Source: Setophaga petechia
Lineage: Eukaryota; Chordata; Aves; Passeriformes; Parulidae
Length of the DNA stretch: 64,000 nt
Reading direction: 5' to 3'
Assembly: GCA_024362935.1 (NCBI GenBank)
Contig: JANCRA010000120.1
Span: 379,501-443,500 of the forward strand
The notes under the pieces were generated by a model. That model worked only from the letters and a program-made list of their open reading frames with translations, searched no databases and was not told the DNA's origin. Below, piece after piece: positions 47,093 through 60,238 of the stretch. The first letter of the stretch is position 1. Each line of letters begins with the position of its first letter. The position numbers were made by a program, and so were the translations under genes.

Positions 47093-49378
47093 CTTGAAAG
47101 GAAGGCGTCTTAGACAACTTTCTTTTTCTTGTTACAGAACACACTGCAGCCCTCGGGGCAACTTCTAGAACACGATAGGAGATGTTTAGTGAGCAAGAAG
47201 GTTTTCTCCTTGCGAGACATAGTGAAAAAGCTATTTGCTTAGATGTAGGTGACAAGAAACACTTACTGCAGTGCACTGAACAGCTAATTGCTACACAGCA
47301 CTGGGATTGTGTTAGCAGCCTGCAAAGTGCTAGAAAACTACTTTCCCACTCTCTTGCCTTTTTCTTCACATTAATACTTGAAAGGAAGGCATCTTAGACA
47401 ACTTTCTTTTTCTTGTGTCAAAAAACTCTGCAGCCCTCTCTGCAACATCTACAACACGATGGAAGCTGTTTAAGTGAGCAGGAAGGTTTTCTCCTTGCGA
47501 GACATAGTGAAAAAGCTATTTGCTTAGATGTAGGTGACAAGAAACACTTACTGCAGTGCACTGAACAGCTAACTGCTACACAGCACTAGGATTGTGTTAG
47601 CAGCTTGCAAAGTGCTAGAAAACAGTACTTTCCCACTCTCTTGCCTTTCCCTTCACATTAATACTTGAAAGGAAGGCGTCTTAGACAACTTTCTTGTACA
47701 TTTTGCAAAACACACTGCTGCCGTCTGTGCAACTTCTAAAACACGATGGAAGTTGTTTAGTGAGCAGCAACGTTTTCCCCTTGCGAGACAAAGGGAAAAA
47801 GCTATTTGCTCAGATGTAGGTATCAAGAAACACTTACTGCCGTGCACTGACAAGCTAATTGCTACACAGCACTGGGATTGTGTTAGCAGCTTGCAAAGTG
47901 CTAGAAAACAGTACTTTCCCACTCTCTTGCCTTTCCCTACACATTAATACTTGAAAGGAAGGCGTCTTAGACAACTTTCTTTTTCTTGTTACAGAACACA
48001 CTGCAGCCCTCTGTGCAACTTCTAGAACACGATAGGAGATGTTTAGTGAGCAGGAAGGTTTTCTTCTTGCGAGACAGAGTGAAAAAGTTATTTGCTTAGA
48101 TGTAGGTGACAAGAAACACTTACTGCAGTGCAGTGACAAGTTAATTAGTACACAGCACTGGGATTGTGTTAGCAGCGCTCAAAGTGATAGAAAACAGTAC
48201 TTTCCCACTCTCTTGCCTTTCCCTTCACATTAATACTTGAAAGGAAGGCGTCTTAGACAACTTTCTTTTTCTTGCTGCAAAACACACTGCAGCCCTCTGT
48301 GCAACTTCTAGAACACGATAGGAAATGTTTAGTGAGCAGGAAGGTTTTCTCCTTGCGAGACATAGTGAAAAAGCTTTTTGCTTCGATATAGGTGACAAGA
48401 AACACTTACTGCAGTGCACTGAACAGCTAATTGCTACACAGCACTGCGATTGTGTGAGCAGCCTGCAAAGTGCTAGAAAACAGTACTTTCCCACTCTCTT
48501 GCCTTTCCCTTCACATTAATACTTGAAAAGAAGGCATCTTAGACAACTTTTTTTTCTTGTGTCAAAAAACTCTGCAGCCCTCTCTGCAACATCTGCAACA
48601 CGATGGAAGTGGTTTAGTGAGCAGGAAGGTTTTCTCCTTGCGAGACATAGTGAAAAAGCTATTTGCTTAGATGTAGGTGACAAGAAACACTTACTGCAGT
48701 GCACGGAAAAGCTAATTGCTACACAGAACTGGGATTGTGTTAGCAGCTTACAAAGTGCTAGAAAACAGTACTTTCCCACTCTCTTGCCTTTCCCTTCACA
48801 TTAATACTTGAAAGGAAGGCGTCTTAGACAACTTTCTTTTACATTTTGCAAAACACACTGCAGCCCTCTGTGCAACTTCTACAACACGATGGAAGTTGTT
48901 TAGTGAGCAGGAACGTTTTCCCCTTGCGAGACAAAGGGAAAAAGCTATTTGCTCAGATGTAGTTATCAAGAAACACTTACTGCCGTGCACTGACAAGCTA
49001 ATTGCTACAGAGCACTGCGATTGTGTTAGCAGCTTGCAAAGTGCTAGAAAACAGTACTTTCCCACTCTCTTGCCTTTCCCTTCACATTAATACTTGAAAG
49101 GAAGGCGTCTTAGACAACTTTCTTTTTCTTACTACAAAACACACTGCAGCCCTCTGTGCAACTTCTAGAACACGATAGAAGTTGTTTAGTGAGCAGCAAC
49201 GTTTTCCCCTTGCGAGACAAAGTGAAAAAGCTATTTGCTCAGATGTAGGTATCAAGAAACACTTACTGCCGTGCACTGACAAGCTAATTGCTACACAGCA
49301 CTGCGATTGTGTTAGCAGCTTGCAAAGTGCTAGAAAACAGTACTTTCCCACTCTCTTGCCTTTCCCTTCACATTAATA
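47093..49378 (+). repeat. Right-domain 8-monomer unit B-C-A-B-D-C-A-N
   Basis: Starts at 47093, 47377, 47664, 47950, 48236, 48522, 48807 and 49093. After the anchor B and C it goes straight to the CTTGTACATTTTG A monomer, so seven internal monomers of the 15-mer (24770 to 26486 equivalents) are missing. The C at 47377 ends in CACTAGGATTG like 26486 instead of the usual CACTAGTACTG, which locates the join in its 3' part. Monomer 48522 has the poly-T C leader. Confidence 0.85.
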
Positions 49379-51093
49379 CTTGAAAGGAAGGCGTCTTAGA
49401 CAACTTTCTTTTTCTTGTTACAGAACACACTGCAGCCCTCTGTGCAACTTCTAGAACACGATAGGAGATGTTTAGTGAGCAAGAAGGTTTTCTCGTTGCG
49501 AGACAGAGTGAAAAAGCTATTTGCTTAGATGTAGGTGACAAGAAACACTTACTGCAGTGCACTGAAAAGCTAACTGCTACACAGCACTGCGATTGTGTTA
49601 GCAGCCTGCAAAGTGCTAGAAAACTACTTTCCCACTCTCTTGCCTTTTTCTTCACATTAATACTTGAAAGGAAGGCATCTTAGACAACTTTCTTTTTCTT
49701 GTGTCAAAAAACTCTGCAGCCCTCTCTGCAACATCTACAACACGATGGAAGCTGTTTAAGTGAGCAGGAAGGTTTTCTCCTTGCGAGACATAGTGAAAAA
49801 GCTTCTTGCTTAGATGTAGGTGACAAGAAACACTTACTGCAGTGCACTGAACAGCTAACTGCTACACAGCACTAGTACTGTGTTAGCAGCTTGCAAAGTG
49901 CTAGAAAACAGTACTTTCCCACTCTCTTGCCTTTCCCTTCACATTAATACTTGAAAGGAAGGCGTCTTAGACAACTTTCTTTTACATTTTGCAAAACACA
50001 CTGCAGCCCTCTGTGCAACTTCTACAACACGATGGAAGTTGTTTAGTGAGCAGCAACGTTTTCCCCTTGCGAGACAAAGTGAAAAAGCTATTTGCTCAGA
50101 TGTAGGTATCAAGAAAGACTTACTGCCGTGCACTGAACAGCTAACTGCTACACAGCACTAGTACTGTGTTAGCAGCTTGCAAAGTGCTAGAAAACTGTAC
50201 TTTCCCACTCTCTTGCCTTTCCCTTCACATTAATACTTGAAAGGAAGGCGTCTTAGACAACTTTCTTTTTCTTGTTACAGAACACACTGCAGCCCTCGGG
50301 GCAACTTCTAGAACACGATAGGAGATGTTTAGTGAGCAAGAAGGTTTTCTCCTTGCGAGACATAGTGAAAAAGCTATTTGCTTAGATGTAGGTGACAAGA
50401 AACACTTACTGCAGTGCGCTGACAAGCTAACTGCTACACAGCACTGCGATTGTGTTAGCAGCCTGCAAAGTGCTAGAAAACAGTACTTTCCCACTCTCTT
50501 GCCTTTCCCTTCACATTAATACTTGAAAGGAAGGCGTCTTAGACAACTTTCTTTTACATTTTGCAAAACACACTGCAGCCCTCTGTGCAACTTCTAAAAC
50601 ACGATGGAAGTTGTTTAGTGAGCAGGAACGTTTTCCCCGTGCGAGACAAAGGGAAAAAGCTATTTGCTCAGATGTAGTTATCAAGAAACACTTACTGCCG
50701 TGCACTGACAAGCTAATTGCTACAGAGCACTGCGATTGTGTTAGCAGCTTGCAAAGTGCTAGAAAACAGTACTTTCCCACTCTCTTGCCTTTCCCTTCAC
50801 ATTAATACTTGAAAGGAAGGCGTCTTAGACAACTTTCTTTTTCTTACTACAAAACACACTGCAGCCCTCTGTGCAACTTCTAGAACACGATAGAAGTTCT
50901 TTAGTGAGCAGCAACGTTTTCCCCTTGCGAGACAAAGTGAAAAAGCTATTTGCTCAGATGTAGGTATCAAGAAACACTTACTGCCGTGCACTGACAAGCT
51001 AATTGCTGCACAGCACTGCGATTGTGTTAGCAGCTTGCAAAGTGCTAGAAAACAGTACTTTCCCACTCTCTTGCCTTTCCCTTCACATTAATA
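49379..51093 (+). repeat. Right-domain 6-monomer unit B-C-A-B-A-N, second copy
   Basis: Starts at 49379, 49663, 49950, 50236, 50522 and 50808. It repeats 45378-47092, including the hybrid A (49950), AACTGTACTT (T at 50196), GCGCTGACAAG and GCTGCACAGC. Private differences are CTTCTTGC in 49663 and CCCCGTGCGAG in 50522. Together with the preceding 8-mer this shows a 14-monomer segment duplicated in tandem. Confidence 0.86.
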
Positions 51094-54000
51094 CTTGAAA
51101 GGAAGGCGTCTTAGACAACTTTCTTTTTCTTGTTACAGAACACACTGCAGCCCTCGGGGCAACTTCTAGAACACGATAGGAGATGTTTAGTGAGCAAGAA
51201 GGTTTTCTCCTTGCGAGACATAGTGAAAAAGCTATTTGCTTAGATGTAGGTGACAAGAAACACTTACTGCAGTGCACTGAACAGCTAATTGCTACACAGC
51301 ACTGCGATTGTGTTAGCAGCCTGCAAAGTGCTAGAAAACTACTTTCCCACTCTCTTGCCTTTTTCTTCACATTAATACTTGAAAGGAAGGCATCTTAGAC
51401 AACTTTCTTTTTCTTGTGTCAAAAACCTCTGCAGCCCTCTCTGCAACATCTACAACACGATGGAAGCTGTTTAAGTGAGCAGGAAGGTTTTCTCCTTGCG
51501 AGACATAGCGAAAAAGCTATTTGCTTAGATGTAGGTGACAAGAAACACTTACTGCAGTGCACTGAACAGCTAACTGCTACACAGCACTAGTACTGTGTTA
51601 GCAGCTTGCAAAGTGCTAGAAAACAGTACTTTCCCACTCTCTTGCCTTTCCCTTCACATTAATACTTGAAAGGAAGGCGTCTTAGACAACTTTCTTTTAC
51701 ATTTTGCAAAACACACTGCAGCCCTCTGTGCAACTTCTACAACACGATGGAAGTTGTTTAGTGAGCAGCAACGTTTTCCCCTTGCGAGACAAAGTGAAAA
51801 AGCTATTTGCTCAGATGTAGGTATCAAGAAAGACTTACTGCCGTGCACTGACAAGCTAACTGCTACACAGCACTGGGATTGTGTTAGCAGCTCTCAAAGT
51901 GCTAGAAAACAGTACTTTCCCACTCTCTTGCCTTTCCCTTCACATTAATACTTGAAAGGAAGGCGTCTTAGACAACTTTCTTTTTCTTGTTACAGAACAC
52001 ACTGCAGCCCTCGGGGCAACTTCTAGAACACGATAGGAGATGTTTAGTGAGCAAGAAGGTTTTCTCCTTGCGAGACATATTGAAAAAGCTATTTGCTTAG
52101 ATGTAGGTGACAAGAAACACTTACTGCAGTGCGCTGGCAAGCTAACTGCTACACAGCACTGCGATTGTGTTAGCAGCCTGCAAAGTGCTAGAAAACAGTA
52201 CTTTCCCACTCTCTTGCCTTTCCCTTCACATTAATACTTGAAAGGAAGGCATCTTAGACAACTTTCTTTTTCTTGTGTCAAAAAACTCTGCAGCCCTCTC
52301 TGCAACATCTGCAACACGATGGAAGTGGTTTAGTGAGCAGAAAGGTTTTCTCCTTGCGAGACATAGTGAAAAAGCTATTTGCTTAGATGTAGGTGACAAG
52401 AAACACTTACTGCAGTGCACTGAACAGCTAACTGCTACACAGCACTGCGATTGTGTTAGCAGCTTGCAAAGTGCTAGAAAACAGTACTTTCCCACTCTCT
52501 TGCCTTTCCCTTCACATTAATACTTGAAAGGAAGGCGTCTTAGACAACTTTCTTTTACATTTTGCAAAACACACTGCAGCCCTCTGTGCAACTTCTACAA
52601 CACGATGGAAGTTGTTTATTGAGCAGCAACGTTTTCCCCTTGCGAGACATAGTGAAAAAGCTTCTTGCTTAGATGTAGGTGACAAGAAACACTTACTGCA
52701 GTGCACTGAACAGCTAACTGCTACACAGCACTAGTACTGTGTTACCAGCTTGCAAAGTGCTAGAAAACAGTACTTTCCCACTCTCTTGCCTTTCCCTTCA
52801 CATTAATACTTGAAAGGAAGGCGTCTTAGACAACTTTCTTTTATATTTTGCAAAACACACTGCAGCCCTCTGTGCAACTTCTAGAACACGATAGGAGATG
52901 TTTAGTGAGCAAGAAGGTTTTCTCGTTGCGAGACAGAGTGAAAAAGCTATTTGCTCAGATGTAGGTATCAAGAAACACTTACTGCCGTGCACTGACAAGC
53001 TAATTGCTACACAGTACTGCGATTGTGTTAGCAGCTTGCAAAGTGCTAGAAAACAGTACTTTCCCACTCTCTTGCCTTTCCCTTCACATTAATACTTGAA
53101 AGGAAGGCGTCTTAGACAACTTTCTTTTTCTTGTGTCAAAAAACTCTGCAGCCCTCTCTGCAACATCTACAACACGATGGAAGTTGTTTAGTGAGCAGGA
53201 AGGTTTTCTCCTTGGGAGACATAGTGAAAAAGCTATTTGCTTAGATGTAGGTGACAAGAAACACTTACTGCAGTGCAGTGACAAGTTAATTGGTACACAG
53301 CACAGGGATTGTGTTAGCAGCTCTCAAAGTGATAGAAAACAGTACTTTCCCACTCTCTTGCCTTTCCCTTCACATTAATACTTGAAAGGAAGGCGTCTTA
53401 GACAACTTTCTTTTTCTTGCTGCAAAACACACTGCAGCCCTCTGTGCAACTTCTAGAACACGATAGGAAATGTTTAGTGAGCAGGAAGGTTTTCTCCTTG
53501 CGAGACATAGTGAAAAAGCTTTTTGCTTAGATGTACGTGACAAGAAACACTTACTGCAGTGCACTGAACAGCTAACTGCTACACAGCACTAGGATTGTGT
53601 TAGCAGCTTGCAAAGTGCTAGAAAACAGTACTTTCCCACTCTCTTGCCTTTCCCTTCACATTAATACTTGAAAGGAAGGCGTCTTAGACAACTTTCTTGT
53701 ACATTTTGCAAAACACACTGCTGCCGTCTGTGCAACTTCTACAACACGATGGAAGTTGTTTAGTGAGCAGCAACGTTTTCCCCTTGCGAGACAAAGGGAA
53801 AAAGCTATTTGCTCAGATGTAGGTATCAAGAAACACTTACTGCCGTGCACTGACAAGCTAATTGCTACACAGCACTGGGATTGTGTTAGCAGCTTGCAAA
53901 GTGCTAGAAAACAGTACTTTCCCACTCTCTTGCCTTTCCCTACACATTAATACTTAAAAGGAAGGCGTCTTAGACAACTTTCTTTTTCTTGTTACAGAAC

Positions 54001-55379
54001 ACACTGCAGCCCTCTGTGCAACTTCTAGAACACGATAGGAGATGTTTAGTGAGCAGGAAGGTTTTCTTCTTGCGAGACAGAGTGAAAAAGTTATTTGCTT
54101 AGATGTAGGTGACAAGAAACACTTACTGCAGTGCAGTGACAAGTTAATTAGTACACAGCACTGGGATTGTGTTAGCAGCGCTCAAAGTGATAGAAAACAG
54201 TACTTTCCCACTCTCTTGCCTTTCCCTTCACATTAATACTTGAAAGGAAGGCGTCTTAGACAACTTTCTTTTTCTTGCTGCAAAACACACTGCAGCCCTC
54301 TGTGCAACTTCTAGAACACGATAGGAAATGTTTAGTGAGCAGGAAGGTTTTCTCCTTGCGAGACATAGTGAAAAAGCTTTTTACTTCGATATAGGTGACA
54401 AGAAACACTTACTGCAGTGCACTGAACAGCTAATTGCTACACAGCACTGCGATTGTGTGAGCAGCCTGCAAAGTGCTAGAAAACTACTTTCCCACTCTCT
54501 TGCCTTTCCCTTCACATTAATACTTGAAAAGAAGGCATCTTAGACAACTTTTTTTTCTTGTGTCAAAAAACTCTGCAGCCCTCTCTGCAACATCTGCAAC
54601 ACGATGGAAGTGGTTTAGTGAGCAGGAAGGTTTTCTCCTTGCGAGACATAGTGAAAAAGCTATTTGCTTAGATGTAGGTGACAAGAAACACTTACTGCAG
54701 TGCACGGAAAAGCTAATTGCTACACAGAACTGGGATTGTGTTAGCAGCTTACAAAGTGCTAGAAAACAGTACTTTCCCACTCTCTTGCCTTTCCCTTCAC
54801 ATTAATACTTGAAAGGAAGGCGTCTTAGACAACTTTCTTTTACATTTTGCAAAACACACTGCAGCCCTCTGTGCAACTTCTACAACACGATGGAAGTTGT
54901 TTAGTGAGCAGGAACGTTTTCCCCTTGCGAGACAAAGGGAAAAAGCTATTTGCTCAGATGTAGTTATCAAGAAACACTTACTGCCGTGCACTGACAAGCT
55001 AATTGCTACAGAGCACTGCGATTGTGTTAGCAGCTTGCAAAGTGCTAGTAAACAGTACTTTCCCACTCTCTTGCCTTTCCCTTCACATTAATACTTGAAA
55101 GGAAGGCGTCTTAGACAACTTTCTTTTTCTTACTACAAAACACACTGCAGCCCTCTGTGCAACTTCTAGAACACGATAGAAGTTGTTTAGTGAGCAGCAA
55201 CGTTTTCCCCTTGCGAGACAAAGTGAAAAAGCTATTTGCTCAGATGTAGGTATCAAGAAACACTTACTGCCGTGCACTGACAAGCTAATTGCTACACAGC
55301 ACTGCGATTGTGTTAGCAGCTTGCAAAGTGCTAGAAAACAGTACTTTCCCACTCTCTTGCCTTTCCCTTCACATTAATA
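51094..55379 (+). repeat. Right-domain 15-monomer higher-order unit, copy 3 (complete)
   Basis: B-C-A-B-C-A-A-C-D-A-B-D-C-A-N at 51094, 51378, 51665, 51951, 52237, 52523, 52809, 53095, 53381, 53667, 53953, 54239, 54523, 54808 and 55094. Monomer 52809 carries a conversion patch (listed separately). Monomer 53953 begins CTTAAAAGG. The D at 54239 has TTTTTACTTCG and has gained the GAAAACTACTTTCCC two-base loss usually confined to anchor B monomers, while keeping CCTTTCCCTTC. Monomer 54808 has the private GCTAGTAAACAG. Confidence 0.88.
52809..53094 (+). repeat. A-class monomer with an internal B-class conversion patch
   Basis: Both ends match the CCCCATGCGAG A monomers at 25914, 29631, 33920 and 38208 (TATATTTTGC leader, T-type middle, CAGTACTGCG). 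Between 52884 and 52936 the sequence is instead that of an anchor B monomer: CTAGAACACGATAGGAGATG, GCAAGAAGG, TCTCGTTGCGAG and ACAGAGTG. The minimum patch is 53 bp with matching recipient sequence on both sides, the expected signature of gene conversion. Confidence 0.88.
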
Positions 55380-57380
55380 CTTGAAAGGAAGGCGTCTTAG
55401 ACAACTTTCTTTTTCTTGTTACAGAACACACTGCAGCCCTCTGTGCAACTTCTAGAACACGATAGGAGATGTTTAGTGAGCAAGAAGGTTTTCTCGTTGC
55501 GAGACAGAGTGAAAAAGCTATTTGCTTAGATGTAGGTGACAAGAAACACTTACTGCAGTGCACTGAAAAGCTAACTGCTACACAGCACTGCGATTGTGTT
55601 AGCAGCCTGCAAAGTGCTAGAAAACTACTTTCCCACTCTCTTGCCTTTTTCTTCACATTAATACTTGAAAGGAAGGCATCTTAGACAACTTTCTTTTTCT
55701 TGTGTCAAAAAACTCTGCAGCCCTCTCTGCAACATCTACAACACGATGGAAGCTGTTTAAGTGAGCAGGAAGGTTTTCTCCTTGCGAGACATAGTGAAAA
55801 AGCTATTTGCTTAGATGTAGGTGACAAGAAACACTTACTGCAGTGCACTGAACAGCTAACTGCTACACAGCACTAGTACTGTGTTAGCAGCTTGCAAAGT
55901 GCTAGAAAACAGTACTTTCCCACTCTCTTGCCTTTCCCTTCACATTAATACTTGAAAGGAAGGCGTCTTAGACAACTTTCTTTTTCTTGTTACAGAACAC
56001 ACAGCAGCCCTCTGTGCAACTTCTACAACACGATGGAAGTTGTTTAGTGAGCAGCAACGTTTTCCCCTTGCGAGACAAAGGGAAAAAGCTATTTGCTCAG
56101 ATGTAGTTATCAAGAAACACTTACTGCCGTGCACTGACAAGCTAATTGCTACAAAGCACTGGGATTGTGTTAGCAGCTCTCAAAGTGCTAGAAAACAGTA
56201 CTTTCCCACTCTCTTGCCTTTCCCTTCACATTAATACTTGAAAGGAAGGCGTCTTAGACAACTTTCTTTTTCTTGTTACAGAACACACTGCAGCCCTCGG
56301 GGCAACTTCTAGAACACGATAGGAGATGTTTAGTGAGCAAGAAGGTTTTCTCCTTGCGAGACATAGTGAAAAAGCTATTTGCTTAGATGTAGGTGACAAG
56401 AAACACTTACTGCAGTGCGCTGGCAAGCTAACTGCTACACAGCACTGCGATTGTGTTAGCAGCCTGCAAAGTGCTAGAAAACAGTACTTTCCCACTCTCT
56501 TGCCTTTCCCTTCACATTAATACTTGAAAGGAAGGCATCTTAGACAACTTTCTTTTTCTTGTGTCAAAAAACTCTGCAGCCCTCTCTGCAACATCTGCAA
56601 CACGATGGAAGTGGTTTAGTGAGCAGAAAGGTTTTCTCCTTGCGAGACATAGTGAAAAAGCTATTTGCTTAGATGTAGGTGACAAGAAACACTTACTGCA
56701 GTGCACTGAACAGCTAACTGCTACACAGCACTGCGATTGTGTTAGCAGCTTGCAAAGTGCTAGAAAACAGTACTTTCCCACTCTCTTGCCTTTCCCTTCA
56801 CATTAATACTTGAAAGGAAGGCGTCTTAGACAACTTTCTTTTACATTTTGCAAAACACACTGCAGCCCTCTGTGCAACTTCTACAACACGATGGAAGTTG
56901 TTTAGTGAGCAGGAACGTTTTCCCCTTGCGAGACAAAGGGAAAAAGCTATTTGCTCAGATGTAGTTATCAAGAAACACTTACTGCCGTGCACTGACAAGC
57001 TAATTGCTACAGAGCACTGCGATTGTGTTAGCAGCTTGCAAAGTGCTAGAAAACAGTACTTTCCCACTCTCTTGCCTTTCCCTTCACATTAATACTTGAA
57101 AGGAAGGCGTCTTAGACAACTTTCTTTTTCTTACTACAAAACACACTGCAGCCCTCTGTGCAACTTCTAGAACACGATAGAAGTTGTTTAGTGAGCAGCA
57201 ACGTTTTCCCCTTGCGAGACAAAGTGAAAAAGCTATTTGCTCAGATGTAGGTATCAAGAAACACTTACTGCCGTGCACTGACAAGCTAATTGCTACACAG
57301 CACTGCGATTGTGTTAGCAGCTTGCAAAGTGCTAGAAAACAGTACTTTCCCACTCTCTTGCCTTTCCCTTCACATTAATA
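55380..57380 (+). repeat. Right-domain 7-monomer unit B-C-A-B-C-A-N
   Basis: Starts at 55380, 55664, 55951, 56237, 56523, 56809 and 57095. The third monomer (55951) has a B leader (GTTACAGAACACACAGC) followed by an A body (CTACAACACGATGG, GTTATC, CTACAAAGCAC); the leader switch lies between about 55985 and 56024. Monomer 56809 is the GTTATC / CTACAGAGCAC A normally next to N, so the monomers between it and the C at 56523 have been lost. Confidence 0.84.
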
Positions 57381-59095
57381 CTTGAAAGGAAGGCGTCTTA
57401 GACAACTTTCTTTTTCTTGTTACAGAACACACTGCAGCCCTCTGTGCAACTTCTAGAACACGATAGGAGATGTTTAGTGAGCAAGAAGGTTTTCTCGTTG
57501 CGAGACAGAGTGAAAAAGCTATTTGCTTAGATGTAGGTGACAAGAAACACTTACTGCAGTGCACTGAAAAGCTAACTGCTACACAGCACTGCGATTGTGT
57601 TAGCAGCCTGCAAAGTGCTAGAAAACTACTTTCCCACTCTCTTGCCTTTTTCTTCACATTAATACTTGAAAGGAAGGCATCTTAGACAACTTTCTTTTTC
57701 TTGTGTCAAAAAACTCTGCAGCCCTCTCTGCAACATCTACAACACGATGGAAGCTGTTTAAGTGAGCAGGAAGGTTTTCTCCTTGCGAGACATAGTGAAA
57801 AAGCTATTTGCTTAGATGTAGGTGACAAGAAACACTTACTGCAGTGCACTGAACAGCTAACTGCTACACAGCACTAGTACTGTGTTAGCAGCTTGCAAAG
57901 TGCTAGAAAACAGTACTTTCCCACTCTCTTGCCTTTCCCTTCACATTAATACTTGAAAGGAAGGCGTCTTAGACAACTTTCTTTTACATTTTGCAAAACA
58001 CACTGCAGCCCTCTGTGCAACTTCTACAACACGATGGAAGTTGTTTAGTGAGCAGCAACGTTTTCCCCTTGCGAGACAAAGTGAAAAAGCTATTTGCTCA
58101 GATGTAGGTATCAAGAAAGACTTACTGCCGTGCACTGACAAGCTAACTGCTACACAGCACTGCGATTGTGTTAGCAGCTCTCAAAGTGCTAGAAAACAGT
58201 ACTTTCCCACTCTCTTGCCTTTCCCTTCACATTAATACTTGAAAGGAAGGCGTCTTAGACAACTTTCTTTTTCTTGTTACAGAACACACTGCAGCCCTCG
58301 GGGCAACTTCTAGAACACGATAGGAGATGTTTAGTGAGCAAGAAGGTTTTCTCCTTGCGAGACATAGTGAAAAAGCTATTTGCTTAGATGTAGGTGACAA
58401 GAAACACTTACTGCAGTGCGCTGGCAAGCTAACTGCTACACAGCACTGCGATTGTGTTAGCAGCCTGCAAAGTGCTAGAAAACAGTACTTTCCCACTCTC
58501 TTGCCTTTCCCTTCACATTAATACTTGAAAGGAAGGCATCTTAGACAACTTTCTTTTTCTTGTGTCAAAAAACTCTGCAGCCCTCTCTGCAACATCTGCA
58601 ACACGATGGAAGTGGTTTAGAGAGCAGAAAGGTTTTCTCCTTGCGAGACATAGTGAAAAAGCTATTTGCTTAGATGTAGGTGACAAGAAACACTTACTGC
58701 AGTGCACTGAACAGCTAACTGCTACACAGCACTGCGATTGTGTTAGCAGCTTGCAAAGTGCTAGAAAACAGTACTTTCCCACTCTCTTGCCTTTCCCTTC
58801 ACATTAATACTTGAAAGGAAGGCGTCTTAGACAACTTTCTTTTACATTTTGCAAAACACACTGCAGCCCTCTGTGCAACTTCTACAACACGATGGAAGTT
58901 GTTTATTGAGCAGCAACGTTTTCCCCTTGCGAGACATAGTGAAAAAGCTTCTTGCTTAGATGTAGGTGACAAGAAACACTTACTGCAGTGCACTGAACAG
59001 CTAACTGCTACACAGCACTAGTACTGTGTTACCAGCTTGCAAAGTGCTAGAAAACAGTACTTTCCCACTCTCTTGCCTTTCCCTTCACATTAATT
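57381..59095 (+). repeat. Right-domain 6-monomer unit B-C-A-B-C-A
   Basis: Starts at 57381, 57665, 57952, 58238, 58524 and 58810. This is exactly the first six monomers of the 15-mer, ending with the TTTATTGAGC A, after which the next anchor B begins. It is the only anchor-to-anchor interval here that lacks the closing A-N pair. Monomer 58524 has the private GTTTAGAGAGCAG. Confidence 0.85.
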
Positions 59096-60238
59096 CTTGA
59101 AAGGAAGGCGTCTTAGACAACTTTCTTTTTCTTGTTACAGAACACACTGCAGCCCTCTGTGCAACTTCTAGAACACGATAGGAGATGTTTAGTGAGCAAG
59201 AAGGTTTTCTCGTTGCGAGACAGAGTGAAAAAGCTATTTGCTTAGATGTAGGTGACAAGAAACACTTACTGCAGTGCACTGAAAAGCTAACTGCTACACA
59301 GCACTGCGATTGTGTTAGCAGCCTGCAAAGTGCTAGAAAACTACTTTCCCACTCTCTTGCCTTTTTCTTCACATTAATACTTGAAAGGAAGGCATCTTAG
59401 ACAACTTTCTTTTTCTTGTGTCAAAAAACTCTGCAGCCCTCTCTGCAACATCTACAACACGATGGAAGCTGTTTAAGTGAGCAGGAAGGTTTTCTCCTTG
59501 CGAGACATAGTGAAAAAGCTATTTGCTTAGATGTAGGTGACAAGAAACACTTACTGCAGTGCACTGAACAGCTAACTGCTACACAGCACTAGTACTGTGT
59601 TAGCAGCTTGCAAAGTGCTAGAAAACAGTACTTTCCCACTCTCTTGCCTTTCCCTTCACATTAATACTTGAAAGGAAGGCGTCTTAGACAACTTTCTTTT
59701 ACATTTTGCAAAACACACTGCAGCCCTCTGTGCAACTTCTACAACACGATGGAAGTTGTTTAGTGAGCAGGAACGTTTTCCCCTTGCGAGACAAAGGGAA
59801 AAAGCTATTTGCTCAGATGTAGTTATCAAGAAACACTTACTGCCGTGCACTGACAAGCTAATTGCTACAGAGCACTGCGATTGTGTTAGCAGCTTGCAAA
59901 GTGCTAGAAAACAGTACTTTCCCACTCTCTTGCCTTTCCCTTCACATTAATACTTGAAAGGAAGGCGTCTTAGACAACTTTCTTTTTCTTACTACAAAAC
60001 ACACTGCAGCCCTCTGTGCAACTTCTAGAACACGATAGAAGTTGTTTAGTGAGCAGCAACGTTTTCCCCTTGCGAGACAAAGTGAAAAAGCTATTTGCTC
60101 AGATGTAGGTATCAAGAAACACTTACTGCCGTGCACTGACAAGCTAATTGCTACACAGCACTGCGATTGTGTTAGCAGCTTGCAAAGTGCTAGAAAACAG
60201 TACTTTCCCACTCTCTTGCCTTTCCCTTCACATTAATA
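59096..60238 (+). repeat. Right-domain 4-monomer unit B-C-A-N, second copy
   Basis: Starts at 59096, 59380, 59667 and 59953. Same composition as 44235-45377. The boundary ahead of it has ATTAATTCTTGAAAGG (one base changed in the usual ATTAATACTTG), and the preceding sequence is the end of a TTTATTGAGC A monomer instead of N. Confidence 0.85.

Noticed and set aside
50635..50651. Possible CENP-B box on the minus strand, created by CCCCGTGCGAGACAAA
   Set aside because: Against the nine essential bases of NTTCGNNNNANNCGGGN it matches seven (TTTG for TTCG, and G for the central A). It occurs in one monomer only, through a private change. Other monomers match even less well.
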